Assembly: GCA_002811645.1 (NCBI GenBank)
Contig: PDIP01000040.1
Location: forward strand, 63,123 to 127,122
Length of the DNA stretch: 64,000 nt
Direction: 5' to 3'
Origin: Corallochytrium limacisporum
Lineage: Eukaryota > Opisthokonta
The first letter of the stretch is position 1. Each line of letters begins with the position of its first letter. Shown here piece after piece: positions 30,736 through 41,200 of this stretch. The notes beneath the pieces were generated by a model. It ran no database searches. It was not told the DNA's origin and was given only the letters and a program-made list of their open reading frames with translations. Position numbers and translations under genes: made by a program.

Positions 30736-32613
30736 ATGAGTCGCTACCAGAGGCTCAACACAGAGGAGCCCAACGGCCTTCACATCTCTATGGGTGGTGA
30801 TGGACGGCGCGGCATGGCCCGTGCGGCTCGGCATAGCATCGGTGGGGTCCACCGCAGTACGATTCTCCGTATCGGTGGTGGTTTGTTGGCTGTAATCGCT
30901 CTCTACACCGTGGTACGCTCTTTCTCAAGCGACTCTGGTCCCACGGGAGCTCAGGGCATGGACCACAATGGTCCCCCCGGATGGGAGGCTGAGGCTGACC
31001 GCCAGAGGTGTTCGGAAATGCTTGGTGTGACAGGTCCTGGTGAGATGGTTCAGACCGAGACCACGACCTCGACCGAGGTCACGACCTCTACCGAGACCCA
31101 GACCGAGACCACGACCCAGACCGAGACCACGACCATTAATGATAAAGAGACCGCGACCACCGGTGCTGGGGCTGGCACTCCGGCTCGTTTCGATTTGGAC
31201 TGGAACGGTGGCAACGGTCCCCTGAAAAAGTTGAGGATCAAGGAGGTGTATCCGGATGCCAAACATCCTCGGGATTCCCGTGCCTTTTTATGGGATAATG
31301 ATCCGGTCAAGATGCGTATCTGCCAGTACTATGATGTCTGTATCAGGAATCAGTCTGGAGAGCAGTTGCTGATCATGCACATGGAGAACGAGGGCGTGCG
31401 GGACGATTACAGAGCCGTGGCAGAAAACTGCAATGCGCCAGGTGCTAAGAAGCTTCCGCAATGCAAGTGTTTTCAGGGTAACCTGATACAGACTTTTGTC
31501 AGCGCGAAGGAAGTGAACGATTTATACAGGGACAAGAAACTGGTATACCAACCGGGACATACCTTCCTAGTCGATACTTTCACCCCCAAGCACAACTTCG
31601 GACATTGGTTCGAAAAAATGGGTCAGGTCTGGACCATTCTACACAAGTATAAGGATGAGTATGACCTGGGTGAGGTGGATCAGCTTTTCTTCGATAAGGA
31701 CTCGGAGCCAGACTCAGATTCTTTTAAGAACCTCTATGACTTCGCCATGAGTGAGGCCGAACTGGAGAATGTACCAAAGCTTTGGGAAGGGGAAATTAAG
31801 GAACGTGACACTGGTATCTGCTTTGAAAAGATTTCCATGCCGTGGACCCCTTCGAAGACCACGGGTCCGGATGACATGGGTTTCCTCAAAAGTGCGCTCT
31901 TGGAGTTCTTGAAGATCGAACCCAAGAAGCATGAGGAAAGACCTGATGCCGTATTGCTGTACCGTACTCAGTCTCAAGGTGAAAGAATTACGGGCGCCCG
32001 TCGTATGAAAAATCAGGACGAGGTCATGAAAATCATGGAGGAATACGGATACAACGTGCGCAGTGAGACCATCAACGAAAATACCCCTTTCGTCGAGCAG
32101 GCACGCCTCTTTGCTGATACTCCGCTGATTGTGTCTAGTCACAGCAGTCAGTTGCTCAACATGGCATTTGGTCAAGAGAACTACCAGGTGATTGAATCCG
32201 TGCCCATTATTCTCAACATGGACTTCAAAGAATTGGCAGTAGAGAGTGGTTTGAACTACTACTACGCCATTGCCGGGGTCAATGGCATGGATTTAGAAAG
32301 AGACCCGATAGACGGTTACATTGAGGAGTGTGTCGATGAGTGGCTGAAACTGGGACCTGAGGACTATGACGCCTACCGCGCTATCTTTGAAAAAGAGGTT
32401 TGCAACAAGAACAAGACCCCAAAATTATTCGACTACTGGCTCGAGATCAAACAGGGAGACTTTAATGCCAACTTGGACAATGTTGAGCATGCGATCGCCC
32501 TGGCCACTGCTCGGCTCAAGAAAGCCTTTGGAGATGAATTTGTCAAGGGCAAGCCTAACAGTCCTTACACGTTCGACCTCGAGACGCCGGATGATGGAAA
32601 CCCGGACGCGTAG
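30736..32613 (+). CDS. GT61-like (DUF563) glycosyltransferase, type II membrane protein
   Basis: The 625-residue protein has a 45-residue cytoplasmic tail, a signal anchor (TILRIGGGLLAVIALYTVV), a Thr/Glu repeat stem (about residues 105-138, units of TET/TTT/TEV) and a luminal catalytic region. The latter contains PGHTFLVDTFTPKHNFGHW, CFEKISMPW, LLYRTQSQGERITGARRM and ADTPLIVSSHSSQLLNMAFG, matching DUF563/GT61, the superfamily of EOGT and plant xylosyl/arabinosyl transferases. Acceptor and donor cannot be told from sequence. The Thr-rich stem is a likely O-glycosylation site. The ATG at 30736 is used; the frame is open 34 codons further upstream from a GTG. The minus-strand gene at 17323-18715 is a diverged paralogue. 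Confidence 0.86.
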   Translation: MSRYQRLNTEEPNGLHISMGGDGRRGMARAARHSIGGVHRSTILRIGGGLLAVIALYTVVRSFSSDSGPTGAQGMDHNGPPGWEAEADRQRCSEMLGVTGPGEMVQTETTTSTEVTTSTETQTETTTQTETTTINDKETATTGAGAGTPARFDLDWNGGNGPLKKLRIKEVYPDAKHPRDSRAFLWDNDPVKMRICQYYDVCIRNQSGEQLLIMHMENEGVRDDYRAVAENCNAPGAKKLPQCKCFQGNLIQTFVSAKEVNDLYRDKKLVYQPGHTFLVDTFTPKHNFGHWFEKMGQVWTILHKYKDEYDLGEVDQLFFDKDSEPDSDSFKNLYDFAMSEAELENVPKLWEGEIKERDTGICFEKISMPWTPSKTTGPDDMGFLKSALLEFLKIEPKKHEERPDAVLLYRTQSQGERITGARRMKNQDEVMKIMEEYGYNVRSETINENTPFVEQARLFADTPLIVSSHSSQLLNMAFGQENYQVIESVPIILNMDFKELAVESGLNYYYAIAGVNGMDLERDPIDGYIEECVDEWLKLGPEDYDAYRAIFEKEVCNKNKTPKLFDYWLEIKQGDFNANLDNVEHAIALATARLKKAFGDEFVKGKPNSPYTFDLETPDDGNPDA

Positions 32614-33314
32614 ATCACAAGGTACGCCGTCGTACATGGTTAACACCCCCCCCCCCCGGGGGTTCTAGTATGATGGGTTTGATTAACCAATCACTTCCCG
32701 CACTAGCAAGTTATCCCGTCCATTTCACACCTACCAACGAATCTGTCATTCATTTGATACGTGGTGAAGGCAACGAACTTATGAAGTCGTGTGTGTTCCT
32801 GTGTGGTTGGTTCGTCAATGTGAACTTTTTTACCGCTATCAACATTTCTTAACCACCGTATATTACAACATATCATACTCTTTGCGACCAGTCAATCTAC
32901 TTAATAAAACACCTCCCACCCTTGTCCTTGGGGGGGTTGCTGTTTATGGACAAAACGGTGCAAAAAGAAGGGAAACACACCAGGTGCACTGGCATTTCCC
33001 CTCTCCCCCCCCCCTCTCTCTGGCCTCTCACTTTCTTAGTTTTCTTGTTTTCATCGCGCCCGCTGGACGGGAGGGGGGGGGGGAACCGTATCGGGGCGGA
33101 GTTTCCGGGGTCCAGTACTAAAGCGGCCCCCCCCCACCCCGAGGGCGGGCGTTGTTGGGTGTGGACCCTGTGGGTATTTCGGGTTGCCCCTCGAATGGAC
33201 CCGTTCCAAGGTGGTCTGCGCATGCTGTGCACAGAACACTGCATCTCGATGTTGGCAGTCGGTAACGAAACATGTGTAGACCATATGGGTAGACCATAGG
33301 GATTGCAGACAAGC
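32614..33314. other. intergenic region with C12G5 tract
   Basis: A C12G5 tract (32646-32662) begins 32 bases past the GT61 stop. Further G/C runs lie near 33006, 33071 and 33126. No gene is supported. Confidence 0.6.
32646..32662. repeat. C12G5 palindromic tract
   Basis: C12 followed directly by G5, 32 bases downstream of the GT61-like stop codon. Confidence 0.85.
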
Positions 33315-34754
33315 ATGCCACTGTATCTCTGGGGGGCGGGCAACCATGGGCAGCTCGGACTGGGAGATCTTACAGACCGGGAGCGGCCTGCAGAGGTGCA
33401 GCTGGTTGCAAATCAGCTGCGTGATTTGACGCCGGACGGCTTACCATCACCGACGGCTGAGAGTTTAGGATCGGTCCCAAACGACATTTGTCAAATTACC
33501 GGCGGCGGGGCTCATACACTCTTTGTGACAACCTCGAATTGTGGGGACGTGTACGTAAGTGGCTCCCATGCTAAAGGCCAGCTCGGAGTAGGCGACTCTG
33601 TTATCCCCCTCAGGGACCCAGGGACACAAATATTTGTGAGGGTCTCAATTGGTGGTAACGAACGGATCAGAAAGATAGCGGCTGGGTGGGAGCACACTCT
33701 GGTTCTCACGACAGAAGGAAAGGTCTATGGATGGGGCCATAATGGCTTTGGGCAGCTAGGGCTCAGTGACAAATTGAAGGTGGTCTCTGTACCAGAGATC
33801 CTGCCCATTGAATCTCCGATTGTGGATATTGCCGCCGGTCTGAGGCACAGCGTTGTAGTGGATGTTCATGGGAAGGTCATGGCCGTTGGGAAGAGTGCGG
33901 CCTCTCGTGCCATGACCTGGCAAGAGGCCCAGATGCACCCACTAACGGGACTGCTGTTCCAGGATGATGGGAAGCGGTGCAGTGTCGCCGCTGAGGACAT
34001 TTCAAACAATCATTATCATCCCATGCACTTCGACCGCGTGGCCTGTGGACAACATCACGTAGTGGTGTATTCGTCCAGAGACGCCCGCCATATGGCAGTG
34101 ATGGGTAACGACCGGTTTGGCCAGTGCTGCGGTCTCTCGGGTCGCATTAGGATTTCCGGACTGGAGCAGGACGAGGCAGTCAAGTCGTCGACTGAGTACG
34201 AATTGTCAGTGGAAGAGTACGAATCAACTCGGTCGCAGTCTCTGATGCAGGCCTCTCCGAACCGTGCCAAGCGGCGGCGAATGATTCCGAAAGAGTCTGT
34301 GCCAGTCCTCACGGTGGTCCGCACTGATCCCACTGTAGACAAGATGGTGTACAACGATGTAAGATGGACTGTGAATAGCGGTTGGAGCCATCTTGTCCGG
34401 TGCGATGGCAAGACAGCGTGGACCTGGGGCCGTGGTGACTTTGGGCAGCTTGGACGGGGTCTGGACAGCGACAACGGTGGAACCCGCGCTGGGCTCGTTA
34501 ACTTCAGCCCGATGATAGTGCCAGTAACAACTGATCTGGCGGTGCAACAGAGCGTCGCCGGATCAGAACACACTCTGCTGCTTACGAATCGTGGACTCTA
34601 CGCGTGTGGTTGGAACGAGCATGGTAATTGTGGAACAGGGGACACGGCCGATGTAAGAACACCAACATTGGTAACAAATGTGGAAATCCCGGACATCTCG
34701 GTAGCTGTGATAGGTGCGGGCATGGCGACGTCAATGGCGTTTTGGCCATCATGA
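33315..34754 (+). CDS. SERGEF: RCC1-repeat protein, SERGEF/DelGEF-like
   Basis: The 479-residue protein is an RCC1-type seven-bladed propeller: LYLWGAGNHGQLGLGD at the start, then GDVYVSGSHAKGQLGVGD, GKVYGWGHNGFGQLGLSD, a diverged MAVMGNDRFGQCC blade, AWTWGRGDFGQLGRGL and YACGWNEHGNCGTGD. The strings SGWSHLV...TWGRGDFGQLGR and GSEHTLL...GWNEHG occur in the same order in SERGEF, which binds the exocyst subunit Sec5 and modulates secretion. A charged insertion at about 285-330 contains a basic AKRRRMIPK patch. The ATG at 33315 is used; it lies 6 bases after GATTGCAG. Its stop is 86 bases from that of the convergent zinc-ribbon membrane protein. Confidence 0.83.
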   Translation: MPLYLWGAGNHGQLGLGDLTDRERPAEVQLVANQLRDLTPDGLPSPTAESLGSVPNDICQITGGGAHTLFVTTSNCGDVYVSGSHAKGQLGVGDSVIPLRDPGTQIFVRVSIGGNERIRKIAAGWEHTLVLTTEGKVYGWGHNGFGQLGLSDKLKVVSVPEILPIESPIVDIAAGLRHSVVVDVHGKVMAVGKSAASRAMTWQEAQMHPLTGLLFQDDGKRCSVAAEDISNNHYHPMHFDRVACGQHHVVVYSSRDARHMAVMGNDRFGQCCGLSGRIRISGLEQDEAVKSSTEYELSVEEYESTRSQSLMQASPNRAKRRRMIPKESVPVLTVVRTDPTVDKMVYNDVRWTVNSGWSHLVRCDGKTAWTWGRGDFGQLGRGLDSDNGGTRAGLVNFSPMIVPVTTDLAVQQSVAGSEHTLLLTNRGLYACGWNEHGNCGTGDTADVRTPTLVTNVEIPDISVAVIGAGMATSMAFWPS

Positions 34755-34840
34755 TGCATTGGCACTCCATGGCAATATCAGAAATAGATGCTTTATAAAG
34801 ATACTCTAAATTACTTCACAATCCACTAGAACAATTCGCA

Positions 34841-35743
34841 CTATCGCTGCTTTCCGCAGGACCGACAAAAGGCATCATCCGCCATACACCTTGACCCGCA
34901 GCCAGTACACACAGCCGTCAGCTCCCACTCCGGTGTAGCAAAGCGTAAACGTCGCCGCAAACGGCGACTGAACCACAATCCAAGCCCACCCAGAACCATA
35001 AGGAACAGCTGGGTCAGTAGCAACGTGAAAAGGAACGCCCAGCGGACCATCTCCACGGTCGATGCCTTGGTCGGATCCTCGTGAGAGGGGAAGCCAAAGC
35101 GTCCGCTCCAGTGGATCCACATATCCGGTCCCACAGTCACCATGTTTACTGTAACCGGAACGGAGTCCGACGCACTAATGGTACCGTTCAGTGTCAGACA
35201 CTCACTTTCTTTTTGTTTCTTCTTCTCGACATCAAAGTCGCTGCCTTCCCCATCGGCGTCATCGGCACCGCAGACGATGGACACCTTTACTTTTGTATCC
35301 TCTTTGATATTGTACTTCATCGCTAGGCTCATGTCTTCAATGGCCGTCTTCATGGTCAATGGGGCCTCGTTTGCGTCTAAATTAATGTCAAAAGGAGCTT
35401 TATCAGTCACCATGGTGGTGTTGAAAAACTTCTCACCCTCGCCAATGCGTACAAAGTTGTGCAGATCTTTGGCGTTCATATTTACGTGTCCTCCCATCAA
35501 TTCCATGGCACCATTTGCCTCAGAATAGTTTGCCGCGAAGCCCTTACCACTCAACTGAATACCCTCTTCCAGGGTCATGTTACTGAAGCGCGCTCGGATG
35601 TCGCTAAGGGTAATGTTGTGGGCAATTTTGTCATAGAGTGCATTTTCGATAACTTTCGCACTCTCTCCGTCCTTTTCATGGTTGAAACCCAAGACAACAG
35701 TTGCCAGGAGCACAGCTTCCAGGAAGGTCAAAGAGAATTTCAT
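34841..35743 (-). CDS. membrane protein with luminal domain and C-terminal zinc ribbon, unknown
   Basis: The 300-residue protein starts with a signal peptide (MKFSLTFLEAVLLATVVLGF), followed by about 190 luminal residues with several N-glycosylation sequons (NIT, NMT, NYS, NTT, NGT). One transmembrane helix at about 231-255 (AFLFTLLLTQLFLMVLGGLGLW) is followed by a basic stop-transfer stretch (SRRLRRRLR) and a short cytosolic tail ending in a CxxC...CxxC zinc ribbon (CTGCGSRCMADDAFCRSCG). The topology is type I. I recognise no family; zinc ribbons of this kind also occur at protein termini in bacteria and protists as binding modules. The ATG at 35743 is preferred over a GTG four codons upstream because it begins the signal peptide. 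Confidence 0.8.
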   Translation of the reverse strand: MKFSLTFLEAVLLATVVLGFNHEKDGESAKVIENALYDKIAHNITLSDIRARFSNMTLEEGIQLSGKGFAANYSEANGAMELMGGHVNMNAKDLHNFVRIGEGEKFFNTTMVTDKAPFDINLDANEAPLTMKTAIEDMSLAMKYNIKEDTKVKVSIVCGADDADGEGSDFDVEKKKQKESECLTLNGTISASDSVPVTVNMVTVGPDMWIHWSGRFGFPSHEDPTKASTVEMVRWAFLFTLLLTQLFLMVLGGLGLWFSRRLRRRLRFATPEWELTAVCTGCGSRCMADDAFCRSCGKQR

Positions 35744-36340
35744 CCTTGCTGTCACTGAGAAAATGCTTTCACGACTAGCTCATATTCAAACACAGAACTG
35801 CATTTCCTACACAATAGTTCCCCTTCCTTACCTCTCTGATTCACAGTTACACTCTAAACGATCTCTACTAAATGATACAAATGCAAAGGCTCTGTGAAAA
35901 TGATGCGGTCTCATCTACCTGCTCTGAACTCCAAATCGCAAACGAAAAACAGCCAAAGTAAGTCACGGGACAAGGATCAAAAAAGCCAACGGGGGTCCAA
36001 GTAGTCAGTCACTGGACAGCCGAGGTGAGATGGGTTCGGGGGCGACTTCCGTCATTTCCCGGGTCTTCCTTCTCAACACACGGGCCGGCTGCGAAAGCGA
36101 ATTGCACGGGGAGGCACACCCCCGGATCACCGGCCGGAGGGCAAAAGAATTGGGGCTCCCTGGGTGTCGGGGCGGGGAGGGGGCCAGGGGGCCCGGAGCC
36201 CCCGGGGCGGGAGAGAGGCACTGGACCGGTTAGAGAGGAAAGGGGCGACAGCCCGAGGGGCCTGCGGCGAGCGGAGGGTGCGATCCTCTTTGTATCGTTT
36301 TGTGTATTTGCTTACTAGTACTTGGTTCTTGATCTATTAT
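35744..36340. other. intergenic region
   Basis: It separates two minus-strand genes. The sequence at 36030-36280 is G-rich (including GCCCCCGGGGC near 36200). No gene is supported. Confidence 0.6.
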
Positions 36341-37597
36341 CTATGTCCGTTTACCGCCAAAGCCATCACTGGTAAGCACGTTCATGATCCGTTCCAGAAG
36401 ACCCGGTCCTGTGCTGGCCCGCTGTTTGGCTTCGCGGAGCCTGGCGGCGTCCCAGTGAGGTTTGCTCTCCGGCGGAACGGGAGTTATCTTCCTAATCTTA
36501 TCCAGTTCATATTCGATGTTGTAGTGCATCTTCTGTGCCCGCAGGATTGGCACAATGAGATTGAAATGATCAATACGTTTGTTTAGATGATTGATGGAGT
36601 CCCTCATGCGCTTCTCTGCGTCCCGCCACATCATTTCGTCAATCTCGGTCTCCATGTTGCCGTAGCAGTGCCAGGAGTACTCGCATTTCTTGCGCACCCG
36701 ATCAATGGACTCGCGAATGTCCTTGTCTTGTTCAATCCATTCCGGCAAGAGACCAGCATGGTGCATTAGACCCTGCATCTTCTGTGTTGTGCGATCCACG
36801 AACGGAGACGCGCTCTTGTACTTAATCGGCTTGCCTTTACCCTTCAGATTATCAAAATCGCCTTTGGCCATGGCTTCTGTGATCATATCCTCGACCAAGC
36901 GAGTGTATCCCTTAGTTGCCTGGCGCTTGCGTACATACTCACGCGCAGAGTCCTGCTGCTGTGCCACCAAGGCCGCCTCCTCATCCCCTTGCGCGCCGTC
37001 TTTGATACTCCGCATCTTTTCCATGTCCACGACCGCGTCCACTGCCCGTTCAAAGCGCTTTTGCTGTCGGCGCTTCTGTCTCTGAAAAACCGTACCGCGA
37101 CCGACGTCCCAGTTTTCGAGGTATTGTCTGTGCTGGGGTGCGGTGTGCTTGATGTCCGGATAGTCATCTGGGTTGAATCCGGGGTCCTCAGCTTCATTCG
37201 CGTCCCGCTCTTCTATGTCCTCCACAATCAACTCGTACGCAAGTGCAATCTCTTGGAATTGAGCGTGTTCAGTTTCACCTTGCTTTTGAATGGTATCCGG
37301 GTGGTAAACTTTTGCCAGTTTGAAGTATGCTTCCCGTGCCTCCTCAAGGGAGCTGGTCTCTTGCAACCCTAAGCGTTCGTAAGCCTTTCGCACGCTCGCC
37401 GGTTTCACTGCTGATCTTGATCTCTTTCGGTGCAAATTTGAGTCGTTTTTTCTATTCTCGAACTGTTGATAGTATAGTGACCGGGCTAAGTGAGTGGGCA
37501 ACATGGGTCTACCACATCCAGCAAACTTGCTGCCTGAGACCCGTCCGCAGCGCAGACAGGTCTGCATCCCAATGAGCCGTGCCCGCAGCAAAGGCAT
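36341..37597 (-). CDS. DNAJC28: J-domain protein with DUF1992, DNAJC28-like
   Basis: The 418-residue protein has an Arg-rich N terminus likely to be a mitochondrial targeting peptide, a J domain at about 68-135 with the HPD motif in AKVYHPDTIQ, and a DUF1992 region (VEDMITEAMAKGDFDNLKGKGK, then GLMHHAGLLPEWIEQDKDIR). J domain followed by DUF1992 defines DNAJC28, a mitochondrial or Golgi-linked Hsp70 co-chaperone of poorly known function. A CLRCGRVSGSKFAGC cysteine cluster in the first 30 residues is unusual. Helical charged sequence fills the middle. Transcription is divergent from topoisomerase II across about 700 bases. Confidence 0.88.
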   Translation of the reverse strand: MPLLRARLIGMQTCLRCGRVSGSKFAGCGRPMLPTHLARSLYYQQFENRKNDSNLHRKRSRSAVKPASVRKAYERLGLQETSSLEEAREAYFKLAKVYHPDTIQKQGETEHAQFQEIALAYELIVEDIEERDANEAEDPGFNPDDYPDIKHTAPQHRQYLENWDVGRGTVFQRQKRRQQKRFERAVDAVVDMEKMRSIKDGAQGDEEAALVAQQQDSAREYVRKRQATKGYTRLVEDMITEAMAKGDFDNLKGKGKPIKYKSASPFVDRTTQKMQGLMHHAGLLPEWIEQDKDIRESIDRVRKKCEYSWHCYGNMETEIDEMMWRDAEKRMRDSINHLNKRIDHFNLIVPILRAQKMHYNIEYELDKIRKITPVPPESKPHWDAARLREAKQRASTGPGLLERIMNVLTSDGFGGKRT

Positions 37598-38293
37598 CTT
37601 AGTTCTTTTCGCGCCTCTTGAGGATCAATCAACTATCATGTTACGATTTCATAAATATCCACTTACTACAACCAGCATATTGTCTCGAAGTCAATATCCA
37701 CCATGGCCGAAGTAGCCCGCTTGGGTGGCTATGAGGGTCTCAAGGCTGTCTGGAAAAAGGTCTCTCTCGACAGATTGAGACCTTCCGCGATGAAATTGAA
37801 CAAAACCCCCTTCAGATTAGGTTTTCAGTTATGTTTATCAAGAGACCCTCAGTGGCTTTGTAGAGAGGGGTTCTGTTCGTCAGCTTGTAGTCCCTCTGGT
37901 GACTTTTTCCCTGTTTGGGCGGGAAGCTGAGTTTGAAAATATCGTGCAGTAGAAATCCCATAGTCAAGGCGAAATTTGCACGGGGAAACCGGAAAGGGGA
38001 GTAAGTACGGTTGCAGCGCGGAGGTGGAGGACCTGGCAGGAAGATGTGCATAGCTCTGAGTAGTAGAGTGGTCTCATCAGGTATGCGTTCTTAGTCTCGA
38101 GCTGCAAATATCGCGCCTGTGGCCCAATGTGGTTGTAGTGTGCTTGTATACACTGGGTACTTGAGAACACCGTGTAAGGTAAGAATTGTTGAAGAACTGG
38201 CGGGATCTGAACAAGGGGATGTTCCGACAGCAAGGGCCAAGCAAACAGACGTTTCAGGTCGGGTCTATTTACGAAGCAAGTTAGCCAGAAACC
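37598..38293. other. intergenic region between DNAJC28 and TOP2
   Basis: Divergent promoter region. A plus-strand 75-codon frame at 37703-37930 starts in a good context (CCACCATGGCC) and its first 22 residues (MAEVARLGGYEGLKAVWKKV) look coding; thereafter a different frame (LSRQIETFRDEIEQNPL) looks better. This could be a short spliced gene or a gene remnant. I assign no function. Confidence 0.4.
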
Positions 38294-41200
38294 ATGGCTG
38301 ATATCTTTGGAGACGCTACGAACAAGCCTGCCGCGGCCGCTCCGGCCAAGGCCAAGGGCAAGGGAAAGTCTGTGGAAGAAGTATACCAGAAGGTGACCCA
38401 GACCGAGCACATCTTGCTCCGCCCTGACTCCTACATTGGCAGCACTGAGCCGCATTCTGACACTATGTGGATATACGACAAGAACAAGATGCAATTCGAC
38501 CAAAGAAAGGTCACTTACACTCCCGGTCTGTACAAGATCTACGACGAAATTCTTGTCAATGCCGCTGACAATAAACAGCGGGATTCGAGCATGAACAAGA
38601 TCAAGATCGACATTGACAGGGAGAACAATACCATCAGTGTTTGGAACAACGGTCGTGGTATTCCTGTTGTAATGCACAAGACTGAAAAAATCTACGTACC
38701 TCACTTGATTTTCGGTGTTCTGCTTACGTCCTCAAACTACAACGATGGTGAGAAGAAGGTCACTGGTGGCCGCAATGGCTTTGGTGCAAAGCTTTGCAAC
38801 ATCTTCTCTACCGAATTCATCATTGAGACGTGCAGTGAAGGTAAGAAATATCGTCAGGTCTTTAGTGACAATAACAGTACACAAGGCGAAGCAAAGATTA
38901 CCAGCACCACCTCTCCGGACTATACATGCGTAACCTTCAAGCCGGACCTGAAGCGGTTCAACATGACCCAGCTTGATGAGGACATTGAAGCGCTGATGAT
39001 TCGGCGTGCATGGGATGTGGCTGCCTGTAATACTGGTGTCACTGTGTATCTGAACGGTGAAAAACTGCCCGTGAAGGGCTTCAAGGACTACGCACGCATG
39101 TATATTGAGACCCGTGGTACCGAGAACCCTATCATTCACGCCAAGCTCGGCGAACGTTGGGAGGTGGTTCTGAGCTTGAGCGAGGGGCAATTTGAGCAAA
39201 TGTCGTTTGTAAATTCCATTGCAACGACTAAAGGTATCACTCATGTCAACTACATTGCCGATCAGGTCATTAATAAGGTCCTGCCTCAGGTCAACAAGGG
39301 TGCTGCAAAGAGCGGTGCAAAGAAGGCGGGAGCCATTTCTTCCAAGCAAGTCAAGGATCATTTGTGGGTCTTCATCAACTGTTTGATCGAAAACCCGACT
39401 TTTGACTCTCAGACAAAAGAGAACATGACCTTAAAACAGCGGGATTTTGGTTCTACATGTGAGATTGATGACAAGATGGTCAAGGAGCTGTGCAAGGCTG
39501 GTCTCCTGGACATCATCAAGGCCAGTGCTGAACAGAAGCAGCGGGCCCAACTTGCCAAGAGCCACGCTGCCGCCAAGCGCACTCGTCTGATGGGTATCCC
39601 GAAGCTAGACGATGCCAATGAGGCCGGTGGTCGCAACTCCCACAAGTGCACCCTGATTCTAACCGAAGGTGACTCAGCCAAAGCTCTTGCTATCAGTGGT
39701 CTCAGTGTGGTTGGTCGGGACCATTACGGTGTGTTCCCCTTGCGTGGTAAGCTTCTGAACGTGCGTGAAGCTTCTGTCACGCAGGTGATGAACAATGCCG
39801 AAGTCAAGTACCTGACTCAGATTCTGGGTCTGAAGCATAGTGGGGGCAACAAGAAGAAAGACACTGGTGAGTTTGACATCAAGTCTTTGCGTTACGGCAG
39901 AGTTATGATCATGGCTGATCAGGATCAGGACGGTAGCCATATTAAAGGGTTGCTGATTAATTTCTTCCACCACTTCTGGCCTGGTTTGCTGAAGGTTCCG
40001 AACTTTTTGGTGCAGTTTATTACCCCCATTGTAAAGTGCACCAAGGGCCAGCAAAGCAAAATCTTCTACAACCTGCCTGAGTACCAACAATGGCGTGAAA
40101 CGATGTCTACAGGCTGGCGCATCAAGTACTACAAAGGTCTGGGTACTTCCACGCCCCAGGAAGCCAAGGAATATTTCAGGAACATGAACCATCACCAAGT
40201 TGCCTTTACATACGACGAAACCACCGACGATGAAGCTATCAATTTGGCCTTCAATAAGAAGTACATTGAGCAGCGCAAGGATTGGCTGAAGCGTTATGAG
40301 CCCGGTACGTATTTGGATTACACCGCCGGCCCGGTAACCTTTGACCGCTTTGTCAACCAGGAACTGATCCTGTTTAGCATGAGCGACAACGCTCGTTCCA
40401 TTCCGAGCGTGGTTGATGGTCTGAAGCCTGGTCAGCGAAAGATTTTGTTTGCCTGCTTCAAGCGTAACCTGAAGGATGAAGTCAAGGTTGCTCAGCTGGC
40501 TGGTTATGTTGCCGAACATTCTGCTTACCACCATGGTGAACAATCTCTGGCTGCTACCATCATTGGCATGGCCCAGAGTTTCGTCGGTGCCAACAATGTG
40601 CCGTTGCTGGAGCCCATCGGTCAATTTGGTACTCGCCTTGCTGGAGGTAAGGATGCTGCCTCTCCTCGTTATATCTTCACTAAGCTAAACCCTTTGGCTA
40701 GAATGTTGTTCCACAACGACGACGACGGCTTGCTGAATTACCTCGAAGAAGACGATCTCAGTATTGAGCCCGAGTGGTACATGCCTATCATTCCCATGGT
40801 TTTGGTAAATGGTGCTGACGGTATTGGTACCGGATGGTCCACTCAGGTACCTACCTACAATCCTCATCACGTGATTGCAAACATCCGCCGTCGCATGGAA
40901 GGTGAGGAGATGACAGACATGATCCCGTGGTATCAGGGTTTCACAGGTAATGTCGTCAAGGAGGCCAACGGAAAGTACCGCATCTTCGGTGCTGCCGCCC
41001 AGGAGGATCAGACTTTCCATATCACTGAACTGCCGGTCCGTACGTGGACTTCTAACTACAAGGAATTCCTTGAGGAGCTGGTCAACGGTGGTAAGGATGA
41101 CGACAAAAAGGCCAAGGGACCACCCATGATCTCAGACTACAAGGAGTACCATACTGACACCACGGTCCACTTTGTTGTCAACGTGACAGCCGATCAAGAA

